39,449 nucleotides of DNA from an uncultured Flavobacteriaceae bacterium (GTDB lineage: Bacteria > Bacteroidota > Bacteroidia > Flavobacteriales > Flavobacteriaceae). The DNA lies in contig CAJWGK010000010.1 of assembly GCA_913030895.1 (NCBI GenBank), positions 1-39,449 on the forward strand, in the 5' to 3' direction. Shown piece by piece: positions 1 to 7,895 of the stretch. The notes beneath the pieces are model-generated. The model saw only the letters and a list, made by a program, of their open reading frames with translations, ran no database searches and was not told where the DNA came from. The translations under genes were made by a program, and so were the position numbers. Position 1 is the first letter of the stretch. Each line of letters opens with the position of its first letter.

Positions 1-55
1 TGTGTTAAGCCTGCCGCTAGCGTTCATCCTGAGCCAGGATCAAACTCTTCGTTGT
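1..55 (-). rRNA. rrs: 16S ribosomal RNA, 5' end only
   Basis: On the minus strand the segment reads GAAGAGTTTGATCCTGGCTC followed by the GATGAACGCTAGCGGCAGGC block, which is the universal 5' end of bacterial 16S rRNA. The mature 5' end should lie near base 55, five bases before GAAGAG, by alignment with the E. coli 5' end. The gene runs off the left edge, so the rest of the rRNA operon is outside the window. The GCTAGCGGCAGGCTTAACAC form is typical of Flavobacteriaceae. Confidence 0.97.
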
Positions 56-213
56 AGTTTTTTAATATTATTAACGAACTCACAACGTAATTGACTTTTG
101 GTCTCAAAATGGTTCTAATTCGCTTGTATCAAATTTGATACGCGCTGTCATTCTTTATATTATCTTTCAATGAACTTATTGCTTTGAGGTTGTTTTGACC
201 TTTTTAGCGGCTG
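56..213 (-). other. rRNA operon leader (pre-16S)
   Basis: This is the transcribed leader between the likely rRNA promoter and the 16S 5' end. It holds no credible gene. On the minus strand it contains GTTCATTGAAA (175 down to 165), which resembles the boxA antitermination element found before rRNA genes, and a perfect 16-base palindrome GTATCAAATTTGATAC at 126-141 that can fold as a hairpin. The remaining bases, 222-332, are promoter-upstream and AT-rich with nothing further recognised. Confidence 0.6.
165..175 (-). promoter_or_regulatory. boxA-like rRNA antitermination element
   Basis: The minus-strand sequence GTTCATTGAAA resembles boxA elements (consensus around TGYTCTTTGA) in rRNA leaders, where NusB/NusE bind. 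It lies about 110 bases before the 16S start, inside the leader. Assignment rests on position and partial consensus only. nusB itself is encoded at 4552-5490. Confidence 0.4.
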
Positions 214-243
214 CAAATATAAATCGCTTTTTTAAAGTTCACA
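214..243 (-). promoter_or_regulatory. rRNA operon promoter
   Basis: On the minus strand TATATTTG (221 down to 214) is an exact match to the Bacteroidota -7 element TAnnTTTG. A weak -33 match, TGTG (243-240), lies 18 bases upstream. Transcription would begin near base 207, giving a leader of roughly 150 bases before 16S. Confidence 0.55.
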
Positions 244-332
244 CGCTTTTTTCAGTTTTTTTTTCAATTATTTTGAGATTTGAATTTCGCAAGAAAAAAA
301 TGACTTATTTATCAAGTGTTTATAAGGGGTTA

Positions 333-1025
333 TTAAGGTTTTTTATATTTGATTTTTGGCTTATTTTCTTTCCAATAATCATAAAGTAAATCCAAGTCAT
401 AATCCAAAGCGGTGTCTTGGCGTTCTAGACGTCCATCCGAAAAGGCCCTTTGTAATATATCTTCTATTAAATAGTCCTCATAAACTTCCTCGGGGTTATA
501 GGTGTCTTTAAGAGAGAGTTTAAACAATGAAGCAGTTGTTTGATAGATAAAAGCACGCCAACCGTTGCGTAGATCTTTTACCAGTTGATGGGTGGTGTTT
601 CCTGTTTGGCGATGAACAAGTTTGATCAGTATCCTTCCTTGAGATCGTGAAAGTTTTTTTAACTCCTGTTCGAATTCATCATATATAAAGTCTTCAATCC
701 TTCTTAAATATATGCGCCTCTTTCTTTTTGAAGTAATATTTCCCAATCTTTCCGTCAATACATTCAATCGGTCTGCCGCTAATTTTGCATAAGGGTAAAC
801 CTTATAAGTTCGTTCTCTTAGTATTACGTAACGCTTGGCTTCCTGATAGCTGTAAAACTTTAAGGGTTGAAATACTATTACTTCTTTGAGTTCAATACTT
901 GATCGAAGAATGGTATCCCCTTCTATCACAAAATAATTTTCTGGTTTTAACAGATCTTCATTATGTTTTTGAGCCTGAACGATATTAGCAAGTGCAAAGA
1001 ATACCAGTATTTTGATGAAATTCAT
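333..1025 (-). CDS. DUF4294 domain-containing exported protein
   Basis: About 230 residues with a short hydrophobic N-terminal signal ending near Ala-Gln. The body is the DUF4294 type: a tyrosine-rich segment (YSYQEAKRYVILRERTYKVY) followed by a basic helical stretch with KRKRR, and an acidic C-terminus. Its function is not known. I prefer the internal ATG at 1025 over an upstream start at 1052 because it places the signal peptide directly at the N-terminus. A TAAATTTG box at 1039-1032 would make the transcript nearly leaderless. The gene is divergent from the M42 peptidase, an arrangement I recall as common in Flavobacteriia. Confidence 0.85.
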   Translation of the reverse strand: MNFIKILVFFALANIVQAQKHNEDLLKPENYFVIEGDTILRSSIELKEVIVFQPLKFYSYQEAKRYVILRERTYKVYPYAKLAADRLNVLTERLGNITSKRKRRIYLRRIEDFIYDEFEQELKKLSRSQGRILIKLVHRQTGNTTHQLVKDLRNGWRAFIYQTTASLFKLSLKDTYNPEEVYEDYLIEDILQRAFSDGRLERQDTALDYDLDLLYDYWKENKPKIKYKKP

Positions 1026-1115
1026 GATTAACAAATTTATGAATAAAACCAAGTATTATGATTTTGTATTAGGCACTTATTCTTAATTTAGCAATTCGTT
1101 TTGAAAAAATTACAC

Positions 1116-2195
1116 ATGAAGATTCTGAACAAAAAATCCCTCGAATTTTTAGAACAATACCTGAATAATGCCTCTCCGACAGGGTATGAATGGGAAGGTC
1201 AAAAAATATGGATGGATTATTTAAAGCCATATGTTGATGATTTTATTACCGATACCTATGGAACAGCCGTAGGTGTGATCAACCCAAATGCGCCATATAA
1301 GGTAATCATAGAGGGACATTCGGATGAGATTTCTTGGTATGTTAATTATATAACTGATAATGGACTAATCTATGTTATCCGAAATGGGGGAAGTGATCAT
1401 CAGATTGCTCCTTCCAAATGGGTTAACATACACACTAAAAATGGAATAGTGAAGGGTGTATTTGGCTGGCCTGCCATTCATACCCGAAAAGCAGCAAAAG
1501 AAGAGTCTCCAAAACTGGACAATATCTTTATTGATATCGGCGCGAAAGACAAAGCTGAAGTTGAGAAAATGGGCGTTCACGTGGGTTGTGTGATTACTTA
1601 TCCCGATACTTTTCAGATAATCAATAAAGATAAATTTATTTGCCGTGCTATCGATAACCGAGCGGGTGGCTTTATGATTGCTGAGGTAGGACGTTTATTA
1701 CATGAAAATAAAATTGATTTGCCATTTGGTCTCTACATTACTAACTCAGTTCAAGAGGAAGTAGGTTTACATGGTGCAGAAATGATTACGCAAACGATTA
1801 AACCCGACGTGGCAATCGTAACAGATGTTTGTCATGACACTACTACTCCAATGATCAACAAAAAGGAGCAAGGGCATATCGAAATGAGTAAAGGTCCTGT
1901 AATTTCCTACGCTCCTGCTGTGCAAAATAATCTGAGGGAACAAATTATTGAAACTGCAGAGAAAAATAAAATCCCATTCCAGCGATTGGCCTCCTCACGT
2001 TATACAGGAACAGATACAGATGCCTTTGCTTATAGCAATGGTGGAGTAACTTCAGCGTTGATCTCCTTGCCTTTGCGTTATATGCATACGACTGTTGAGA
2101 TGGTTCACAGAGATGATGTAGAAAATGTGATTCGCTTGATTTATGAAACGCTTTTGACTATTGATCCCAAAAAAGGCTTTAGCTATTTTGACTAA
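1116..2195 (+). CDS. M42 family metallopeptidase (aminopeptidase)
   Basis: A cytosolic metallo-aminopeptidase of about 359 residues, the usual family length. Counting from the ATG at 1116, the two-metal site is visible: H68 and D70 in the GHSDE motif, D180 in AIDNRAGG, the catalytic/metal pair E214-E215 in QEEVGLHG, D237 in VTDVCHD, and H325 in RYMHTTVE. M42 enzymes form large tetrahedral assemblies that trim peptides. An alternative TTG start at 1101 adds five residues; the ATG fits the family better. No signal peptide is seen. Confidence 0.93.
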   Translation: MKILNKKSLEFLEQYLNNASPTGYEWEGQKIWMDYLKPYVDDFITDTYGTAVGVINPNAPYKVIIEGHSDEISWYVNYITDNGLIYVIRNGGSDHQIAPSKWVNIHTKNGIVKGVFGWPAIHTRKAAKEESPKLDNIFIDIGAKDKAEVEKMGVHVGCVITYPDTFQIINKDKFICRAIDNRAGGFMIAEVGRLLHENKIDLPFGLYITNSVQEEVGLHGAEMITQTIKPDVAIVTDVCHDTTTPMINKKEQGHIEMSKGPVISYAPAVQNNLREQIIETAEKNKIPFQRLASSRYTGTDTDAFAYSNGGVTSALISLPLRYMHTTVEMVHRDDVENVIRLIYETLLTIDPKKGFSYFD

Positions 2196-2230
2196 TTGCT
2201 AACTATCTAATAGCAACACCGCAGTATAAA

Positions 2231-2551
2231 TTAAGCATTTACAAAGAGATAATCTCTTTCTACCAATGCTATCCTGACTTTGTATTTTTTGTAAAAATGC
2301 TGTTTTCCACTATTAATAGCTAGTTGATGGTGTGTATTTTGTCGCCATGCTTGAATGTCTTTCAAACTGCTCCAATAACTTACCGAAACACCAAGATCAT
2401 TTCTTGCGATTTCCTGACCTAAATAGCCTTTTAGCTTCTCAGCTTCTTTAATAAGAAAGTTGTTGGTCTTTATGTAGTCAGGATCAACTGTATTGAGAAT
2501 AGAAGTGAAAATTACGGCGTAGTAGGGCGGATTAGGGGTTTGGGCGAACAT
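2231..2551 (-). CDS. Antibiotic biosynthesis monooxygenase (ABM) fold protein
   Basis: A 106-residue protein with the ferredoxin-like ABM pattern: an N-terminal strand (YYAVIFTSI), a helix with a Tyr and basic residues, a central VSYWSSLKDIQAWRQ segment, then H-Q and a C-terminal RIALVERDY strand. The YW-x3-DIxAWR pattern is typical of small ABM proteins thought to act on quinones, haem or similar substrates, often as dimers. The substrate cannot be inferred. It is convergent with the M42 gene and has no obvious partner. Confidence 0.8.
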   Translation of the reverse strand: MFAQTPNPPYYAVIFTSILNTVDPDYIKTNNFLIKEAEKLKGYLGQEIARNDLGVSVSYWSSLKDIQAWRQNTHHQLAINSGKQHFYKKYKVRIALVERDYLFVNA

Positions 2552-2645
2552 ATTATGAACTTAAATTATTATTAGGTTAAAGCGCTAATGAATTATTTTT
2601 TTGTGCAAAATTGATCCATTAGATTAAATCTTTACTTAAAGTGAT

Positions 2646-3665
2646 TTAGCTAGTGGCCAAAATTGCCTTATTCATTCGCTTGACCACCACTGGTCCTTCA
2701 TAAACAAAACCCGTGTAAAGTTGAACTAAATCAGCTCCTGCTTGAAGTTTTTCAATGGCATCTTCGGGTTTATGGATCCCTCCTACGCCAATGATCGGAA
2801 AGGCTTTTTGGCTTTTTTCGGAAAGAAAACGGATCACTTCGGTGCTTCGTTGTGTCAGAGGTCTCCCACTTAGGCCGCCAGCTTCGCTTTTATCAGAAGA
2901 TTGCAATCCTTCACGGCTCAAGGTTGTATTGGTCGCAATGACTCCTGCCGTTTGGGTCGTTTTGACTATTTCGATGATGTCGAGCAATTGGTCATCTGTC
3001 AAATCGGGGGCAATTTTTAGGAGAATGGGTTTGGGTTTTCCGGTCGTTTTATTGAGTTTTTGTAGAGTGTTCAATAAATCGGTAAGTGGCTTTTTTTCTT
3101 GTAGGGCTCTTAAATTAGGAGTGTTTGGGGAACTTACGTTCACCACAAAGTAATCTACGTAAGGATATAGGGCTTTAAAACAATAGTTATAATCTTCGAC
3201 TGCATTTTCGTTGGGGGTTATCTTATTTTTACCGATGTTTCCGCCGATGATGATATTTTTATTTTTTTTCAATCGGGGAATAGCTGCCTCTACCCCCTCA
3301 TTATTGAACCCCATTCGGTTGATTAAACCATGATCTTGGGGTAATCTAAACAAACGTTTTTTTGGATTACCGGGCTGTGGCTTTGGGGTCAAAGTACCTA
3401 TTTCTATAAATCCAAAACCAAAATTAGAAAGTTCTTTGTAAAGTTTAGCATCCTTGTCAAAACCAGCAGCTAGTCCGATGGGATTCTTAAATTTAATACC
3501 AAATAAGTTCCTCTCGAGTTTAGGGTGATTAACTTGATAGCATAATCTAATCAATAGTGGTACTCCAGGAATTTTGTGTATCCATTTGATCAATGAAAAA
3601 GTAAAATAATGTATCCACTCTGGGTCACCGAGGAAAAGTATGGGTCTAATCAGATAGTGATACAT
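2646..3665 (-). CDS. pyrD: Dihydroorotate dehydrogenase (quinone), class 2
   Basis: This enzyme oxidises dihydroorotate to orotate in pyrimidine synthesis, passing electrons through FMN to the quinone pool at the inner membrane. At 339 residues it matches class 2. An amphipathic N-terminal extension (residues 1-45) gives membrane attachment. The FMN/substrate segments are [10 protein letters not shown] (64-73), NRMGFNNEG (116-124) and [11 protein letters not shown] (176-186), the last carrying the class 2 catalytic Ser. GVGGI near residue 295 is the C-terminal phosphate-binding loop. The start lies only about 20 bases after the yajC terminator hairpin, so its promoter is unclear. Confidence 0.96.
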   Translation of the reverse strand: MYHYLIRPILFLGDPEWIHYFTFSLIKWIHKIPGVPLLIRLCYQVNHPKLERNLFGIKFKNPIGLAAGFDKDAKLYKELSNFGFGFIEIGTLTPKPQPGNPKKRLFRLPQDHGLINRMGFNNEGVEAAIPRLKKNKNIIIGGNIGKNKITPNENAVEDYNYCFKALYPYVDYFVVNVSSPNTPNLRALQEKKPLTDLLNTLQKLNKTTGKPKPILLKIAPDLTDDQLLDIIEIVKTTQTAGVIATNTTLSREGLQSSDKSEAGGLSGRPLTQRSTEVIRFLSEKSQKAFPIIGVGGIHKPEDAIEKLQAGADLVQLYTGFVYEGPVVVKRMNKAILATS

Positions 3666-3676
3666 AATTAAAAAGT

Positions 3677-3700
3677 AAAAAAAATCCCGCCGCGGCGGGA
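3677..3700 (-). terminator. Rho-independent terminator after yajC
   Basis: The perfect palindrome TCCCGCCGCGGCGGGA (3685-3700) folds as a six-pair GC stem with a CGCG loop. Read leftward it is followed by eight U residues. It sits between the yajC stop and the pyrD start, so it could end the nusB-DUF1573-yajC unit or attenuate pyrD. Confidence 0.85.
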
Positions 3701-3705
3701 TGATT

Positions 3706-3993
3706 TTATTTTTTGACAGGATTTAGTTTTTGACTCATCTCTAGTGATAAAGCAGATCGTTCAATTTTCAGTTTTCCAGCAAGGGTCTCAATAACACAAG
3801 TATTGTCTTTATCATTGAGCTCAACCACTTTAGCATGTAAACCACTTTTAGTAATTATCCGATCTCCTTTAGCTAGGTTTTTCATAAAGTTCTTTTCTTT
3901 CTTTTGTCTTCTCTGTTGAGGAAGAATGATAAAGAAAAAAAATACTACCAGCATTAGGAGTAAAAAGGGCATTTGCCCAGAAAATCCATCCAT
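3706..3993 (-). CDS. yajC: Preprotein translocase subunit YajC
   Basis: A 95-residue protein with one N-terminal transmembrane helix (about residues 8-25) ending in [13 protein letters not shown], the hallmark YajC junction, and then a small cytosolic domain with [14 protein letters not shown]. YajC joins SecDF at the Sec translocon. It sits 11 bases downstream of the DUF1573 lipoprotein gene, so the two are probably co-transcribed. Confidence 0.95.
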   Translation of the reverse strand: MDGFSGQMPFLLLMLVVFFFFIILPQQRRQKKEKNFMKNLAKGDRIITKSGLHAKVVELNDKDNTCVIETLAGKLKIERSALSLEMSQKLNPVKK

Positions 3994-4004
3994 ATTTTGT
4001 TTTG

Positions 4005-4505
4005 TTAGTTAGCGTTTTGTTGTTGACGAGCTTTTGCCAATTCGTCTCTTTGTTTTTGCTTAACAGGGTCAGCAGTCACCATAGCTTTGATTCTCAAAGT
4101 TTCTCTTCCGCTCTGGGTATTGGCAGAAATGGTTACTGTTTTTTGTTGCATATTAGGTTTGTTACTTGAATCGAAGCTGACTAATATCTCACCTGTATCA
4201 CCAGGTTTAATTGGTGTATTTTTTGGGTATTTAGGTACCGTACAACCACAACTACCTCTGGCATCAACAATCAAAAGATCAGTTTTACCTGTATTGGTAA
4301 AAGTAAAGGTAGTTTGAACGGTTTCCCCTTCATCAATCGTTCCAAAGTCGTGTGAAACCTTGTCAAAAGTCATTGCAGCAGTTGCTTTAGCGGTATCAGA
4401 TGCTGCTGTGGCCTTTTCTTGATCTACTTTTTTGGATGCACTTTGATTACATGATGATGCACTCAAAAAAAATACTCCAACAATTAAATAGGCTATTTTA
4501 TTCAT
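4005..4505 (-). CDS. DUF1573 domain lipoprotein
   Basis: A 166-residue exported protein. The N-terminal hydrophobic segment ends in the lipobox SASSC with the lipidated Cys at residue 19. A low-complexity Ala/Lys/Thr linker follows, then a DUF1573 beta-sandwich domain (about 47-150) recognised by FDKVSHDFGTIDEGE, FTFTNTGK and SCGCTVP. The role of DUF1573 is unknown, though it resembles ASPM/SPD-2/Hydin-type immunoglobulin folds. The C-terminus is charged and Gln-rich. Confidence 0.92.
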   Translation of the reverse strand: MNKIAYLIVGVFFLSASSCNQSASKKVDQEKATAASDTAKATAAMTFDKVSHDFGTIDEGETVQTTFTFTNTGKTDLLIVDARGSCGCTVPKYPKNTPIKPGDTGEILVSFDSSNKPNMQQKTVTISANTQSGRETLRIKAMVTADPVKQKQRDELAKARQQQNAN

Positions 4506-4532
4506 GATAATTTAATTAAGCGTTTAGCGAAT

Positions 4533-4540
4533 CAAATTTA
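4533..4540 (-). promoter_or_regulatory. Candidate -7 element for DUF1573-yajC
   Basis: TAAATTTG on the minus strand matches TAnnTTTG exactly and lies 28 bases before the DUF1573 start. No clear -33 element is visible, and the gene may also be read from nusB. Confidence 0.35.
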
Positions 4541-4551
4541 AAAAAAAATCA

Positions 4552-5490
4552 TTAAACCAGACCTCTTCCAGTCTTATTTAAAAGTCCGTCTTGCTCGAAA
4601 TCTTTAATCATTTTATCTAAAATACCGTTGATAAAAATATTGCTCTTTGGAGTTGAATAATCTTTAGAAATTTCGATGTATTCATTCATTGTAACTTTTG
4701 TTGGAATGGTAGGGAAATGAAGTAACTCAACGGTTGCCATTTTAATAAGAATAGCATCCAATAATGCAATTCTTTCACTATCCCAATTTGGGGTTCTGCC
4801 CTCGAGTTCTTTTTGCAGTTCATCGTTCTTTACCACTACTTTTTCCAATAATTCAATTGCAAATTGTGGCGCTTCTTCACTGGCATTCATTACAGGAAAA
4901 TGAAGACTACTACTGTCGTTGGGGTCGATTTTATTTAGCACCTTAAGAATAAAAGTATTTACAACAGGTAAATCATCAATCCAGGTCAACTCAATATCTT
5001 CTATGTATTCATAAAAACCTTCTGATGGCGCAATTATTTCTTTAAATAAGTAACAAATTATATCCCTGTCTTGCGTTAAATCAGGGCCATCTAATTTGCT
5101 ATAATTAGTGAATGTTTCACTTTCAATAAGTTCCTTGAAATTTGATTTAACATAATCAAAATCTAAATCCCAAAATTTGATTTTTCTCTTTTTAATAAAG
5201 TTTCCTAAAACTTTATGATGGGCAATAAAACTCAAGATTTTATTGTTTACCAATTGCTTGGCTTTATTGTCGGGCACTCTACTGTGGAGTCCCTTTTCAA
5301 GGTCGAGTTGTTTTGAGGCATACTCGTGAATTGACTTCAGAAATGCTAGTATGGTGATATATAATGAAAAGGTATTTAGAAAACTTTTTTTGAAAAAAGT
5401 AACTTCTTTGGAGAGGTCGTTTTCTTCGTTTTGAAAAAACGAATATAGGGACTGCATCACTTTGATGCGGAAATGTCTTCGGGTTAGCAT
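4552..5490 (-). CDS. nusB: Transcription antitermination factor NusB (long Bacteroidota form)
   Basis: NusB binds boxA RNA with NusE/S10 and suppresses termination in rRNA operons. The N-terminus MLTRRHFRIKVMQSLYSF and the C-terminal domain (about residues 215-305, with ALLDAILIKMATVELLHFP and SNIFINGILDKM) are the two recognisable NusB parts. At 312 residues it is about twice the E. coli length, with an inserted charged helical middle of roughly 150 residues. This long form is usual in Bacteroidota. It is divergent from the ABC exporter gene. Confidence 0.92.
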   Translation of the reverse strand: MLTRRHFRIKVMQSLYSFFQNEENDLSKEVTFFKKSFLNTFSLYITILAFLKSIHEYASKQLDLEKGLHSRVPDNKAKQLVNNKILSFIAHHKVLGNFIKKRKIKFWDLDFDYVKSNFKELIESETFTNYSKLDGPDLTQDRDIICYLFKEIIAPSEGFYEYIEDIELTWIDDLPVVNTFILKVLNKIDPNDSSSLHFPVMNASEEAPQFAIELLEKVVVKNDELQKELEGRTPNWDSERIALLDAILIKMATVELLHFPTIPTKVTMNEYIEISKDYSTPKSNIFINGILDKMIKDFEQDGLLNKTGRGLV

Positions 5491-5512
5491 TTAATTAATT
5501 CGAAACATTGTC

Positions 5513-5520
5513 CAAAAATA
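5513..5520 (-). promoter_or_regulatory. nusB promoter -7 element
   Basis: TATTTTTG on the minus strand is an exact TAnnTTTG match, 22 bases before the nusB ATG. Its -33 position falls inside the inverted repeat at 5521-5554. Confidence 0.45.
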
Positions 5521-5554
5521 GTGCTTTAGTTTTAATTGCAGCTAACTAAAGCGC
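5521..5554. repeat. 11-bp inverted repeat between divergent promoters
   Basis: GTGCTTTAGTT (5521-5531) and AACTAAAGCGC (5544-5554) are complementary over 11 positions with one G-T wobble, separated by 12 bases. The repeat lies between the nusB -7 box and the ABC exporter -33 box. It could be an operator or a hairpin. It is flanked by A5 on the left and T5 on the right, so a terminator-like fold on either strand is also possible. Confidence 0.6.
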
Positions 5555-5562
5555 TTTTTGAA

Positions 5563-5592
5563 TTTGATTACTGAGGCATTTGATTAACTTTG
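5563..5592 (+). promoter_or_regulatory. Promoter of the ABC exporter gene
   Basis: TTTG (5563-5566), an 18-base spacer and TAACTTTG (5585-5592) match both elements of the Bacteroidota housekeeping promoter. Transcription should begin near 5599, about 27 bases before the ATG. Confidence 0.65.
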
Positions 5593-5625
5593 GCTTGTTT
5601 TACTGAGCACGACACCTGACAGAGC

Positions 5626-7380
5626 ATGAGAGAGCTGCGCTACCTTGATAAATACCTCAAAAAATACCGACTTCAGTTAATGATGGGATTATTTATTACT
5701 GTAATCTCTCGTATTTTTTCTTTAATCGCACCAAGACTTATAGGAAATTCTCTTACGGCTGTTGAACAACACGTCGCTGAAAACGTTGGAAGCCTTGAAG
5801 CATTAAAAGAATTAATGCTTACTAATATACTAGTAATTATAGGGGCTACGCTTCTCTCAGGTTTTTTCACTTTTTTAATGCGACAAACGATTATCAACGT
5901 TTCTCGATATATTGAATTTGACCTTAAAAATGAAATTTTTTATCATTACCAGAAATTATCGCAGCATTTTTATAAAAACAATAGAACTGGAGACTTGATG
6001 AGTCGAATCAGCGAGGACGTCGGTAAAGTCAGAATGTATGTTGGTCCCGCGATAATGTACAGCATCAATACTTTCACATTATTTCTCTGTGTAATTGTCA
6101 TTATGTTTAGCATTGCTCCGAAGCTTTCTTTTTACACATTAATTCCCTTACCAATATTGTCTATTACGATTTACAAATTAAGTCGGGTAATTAATTTAAG
6201 GAGTACGGTAGTCCAGGAAATACTTGCGAAACTATCCTCCTTTACTCAAGAGAGTTTTAGTGGAATATCGGTGATAAAATCCTATGGTTTGGAGGCGAAT
6301 ATTAACCAAAGCTTTGATGACCTTGCACTAAAGGCTAAAGGAAAAAATATGAATTTGGTTAAAGTTCAGGCTTGGTTTTTTCCACTAATGATTTTACTGA
6401 TAGGGCTGAGTAATTTGATTGTTATTTTTATAGGTGGACAACAATACATCAATGGAGAAATTGAAATCGGAGTTTTAGCAGAGTTCATCATTTATATCAA
6501 CATGTTGACGTGGCCAGTAGCGGTCGTTGGCTGGGTAACTTCGGTGGTTCAACAAGCAGAGGCCTCACAAAAAAGAATCAATGAATTTCTGAAGGAGCCG
6601 ATAGAAATTAAAGATGGTGTTGGGGTTCAAAAAGCATTTGATGGCGGGATTATTTTTGAAAATGTAACCTTGATCTATCCAGAAACCAAGATCAAAGCAC
6701 TGGATAACATCAGCTTTAATGTTAAAGCGGGAGAAACACTGGGTATAATTGGGAAAGTAGGCTCGGGAAAGTCCACTTTACTGAACCTAGTAAACAGGCT
6801 TTATGACGTTGACCAGGGTAAGGTGCTACTTGACGAATCCAATATAAAGGACTTCAAACTAAATGAATTGAGGAGCTACGTAGGGAATGTTCCTCAAAAT
6901 GCATTTTTATTTTCTGAATCTATTGAGAATAATATAAGGTTTGGAAAACTAAATGCCGACATTAATGAGGTCATTGAAGCCTCAAAAAATGCTTCTATCC
7001 ACAAAAATATCAGTAAGTTTAAGGAAGGTTACAAAACGTTATTAGGAGAAAGAGGACTTACCCTTTCTGGAGGACAAATTCAAAGGGTTTCAATTGCCCG
7101 AGCGTTGATCAAAGATCCTAAAATATTGCTTTTAGATGACTGTCTCTCAGCCGTTGATACTGACACTGAAGAAAAAATACTAAAAAATCTAAAGAGAATT
7201 AGCCAAAATAAAACGACCATTATCGTCAGTCACCGCATTTCTTCAGTAAAGGATGCCGATAAAATAATTGTTTTGGATCAGGGTAAGATCATTGAAGAGG
7301 GGGATCATAATACTTTAATGAAAACTAGAGGAAATTATTTCGAACTTTTCAACAGACAACAAGATGAAAAACAAGATTAA
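5626..7380 (+). CDS. ABC exporter half-transporter (fused permease-ATPase)
   Basis: A 584-residue half-transporter: six transmembrane helices (about 1-315) followed by a nucleotide-binding domain (335-580). Walker A GKVGSGKST lies at about 377-385, the LSGGQ signature near 480, and the H-loop VSHR near 537. Walker B is LLLDDC, with D504 coordinating Mg and D505 in the place of the usual catalytic Glu; MdlA-type subunits share this. Such subunits often pair with a second half-transporter, but none is in the window. The substrate (drug, lipid or peptide) is unknown. Its own promoter precedes it. Confidence 0.9.
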   Translation: MRELRYLDKYLKKYRLQLMMGLFITVISRIFSLIAPRLIGNSLTAVEQHVAENVGSLEALKELMLTNILVIIGATLLSGFFTFLMRQTIINVSRYIEFDLKNEIFYHYQKLSQHFYKNNRTGDLMSRISEDVGKVRMYVGPAIMYSINTFTLFLCVIVIMFSIAPKLSFYTLIPLPILSITIYKLSRVINLRSTVVQEILAKLSSFTQESFSGISVIKSYGLEANINQSFDDLALKAKGKNMNLVKVQAWFFPLMILLIGLSNLIVIFIGGQQYINGEIEIGVLAEFIIYINMLTWPVAVVGWVTSVVQQAEASQKRINEFLKEPIEIKDGVGVQKAFDGGIIFENVTLIYPETKIKALDNISFNVKAGETLGIIGKVGSGKSTLLNLVNRLYDVDQGKVLLDESNIKDFKLNELRSYVGNVPQNAFLFSESIENNIRFGKLNADINEVIEASKNASIHKNISKFKEGYKTLLGERGLTLSGGQIQRVSIARALIKDPKILLLDDCLSAVDTDTEEKILKNLKRISQNKTTIIVSHRISSVKDADKIIVLDQGKIIEEGDHNTLMKTRGNYFELFNRQQDEKQD

Positions 7381-7446
7381 TTTGTTTTGTTATAGAATTT
7401 TTTAGATTTTTGCTATATAAACTAAGAAAATTTAAACAAAAGTTCG

Positions 7447-7815
7447 ATGTACACAAACAACGAAAAGGATCAGGAGGAGATTTTCTCTAAAGTCCTCCGA
7501 GCGGGAAGAAGGACTTATTTTTTTGACGTTCGAGAAACCAAGGCAAGTGACTACTACTTGACCATTACAGAAAGTAAAAAGTTCACAAATGATGATGGAA
7601 CGTTTTATTACAAAAAGCACAAAATCTATCTGTACAAAGAAGATTTTTCTGATTTTAAAGCCATTTTGGGAGAGATGCTTGACTTTATAATTCAGGAAAG
7701 AGGTGAAGAAGTAATAAGCGAAAGACATCAAAAAGATTATGATCCAAAGAAAAGTTTGGATTCAGCTGAGGTATCTAATGGTGATTTCACGGATTTAAAC
7801 TTTGAAGACATATAG
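7447..7815 (+). CDS. DUF3276 / PUR family nucleic-acid-binding protein
   Basis: A 122-residue protein with the PUR fold pattern: a strand beginning EEIFSKVLRAGRRTYFFDV, then DYYLTITESKKF and KHKIYLYKEDFSDFKAIL with a closing helix. DUF3276 proteins are bacterial relatives of Pur-alpha and bind single-stranded DNA or RNA. The C-terminal 35 residues are acidic and probably disordered. It lies 66 bases after the ABC exporter. A weak promoter-like pair (TTTG at 7381, TAGATTTT at 7403) may serve it. Its target in the cell is unknown. Confidence 0.88.
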   Translation: MYTNNEKDQEEIFSKVLRAGRRTYFFDVRETKASDYYLTITESKKFTNDDGTFYYKKHKIYLYKEDFSDFKAILGEMLDFIIQERGEEVISERHQKDYDPKKSLDSAEVSNGDFTDLNFEDI

Positions 7816-7895
7816 TTTTAACTAACTATTTTCCGTTTTCAACACATAGTTTTTTCCTGAATTGAGTTTTTAATATGTTGTATAAATCCTTTTAA

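Noticed and set aside
195-389. 64-residue reading frame on the plus strand
   Set aside because: It lies over the rRNA promoter and the end of the DUF4294 gene, is low-complexity Phe/Ile-rich, and matches nothing recognisable.
2196-2216. TTGCTA...TAGCAA hairpin between the M42 and ABM genes
   Set aside because: The six-pair stem is AT-rich and no U tract follows on either strand, so I do not call it a terminator.
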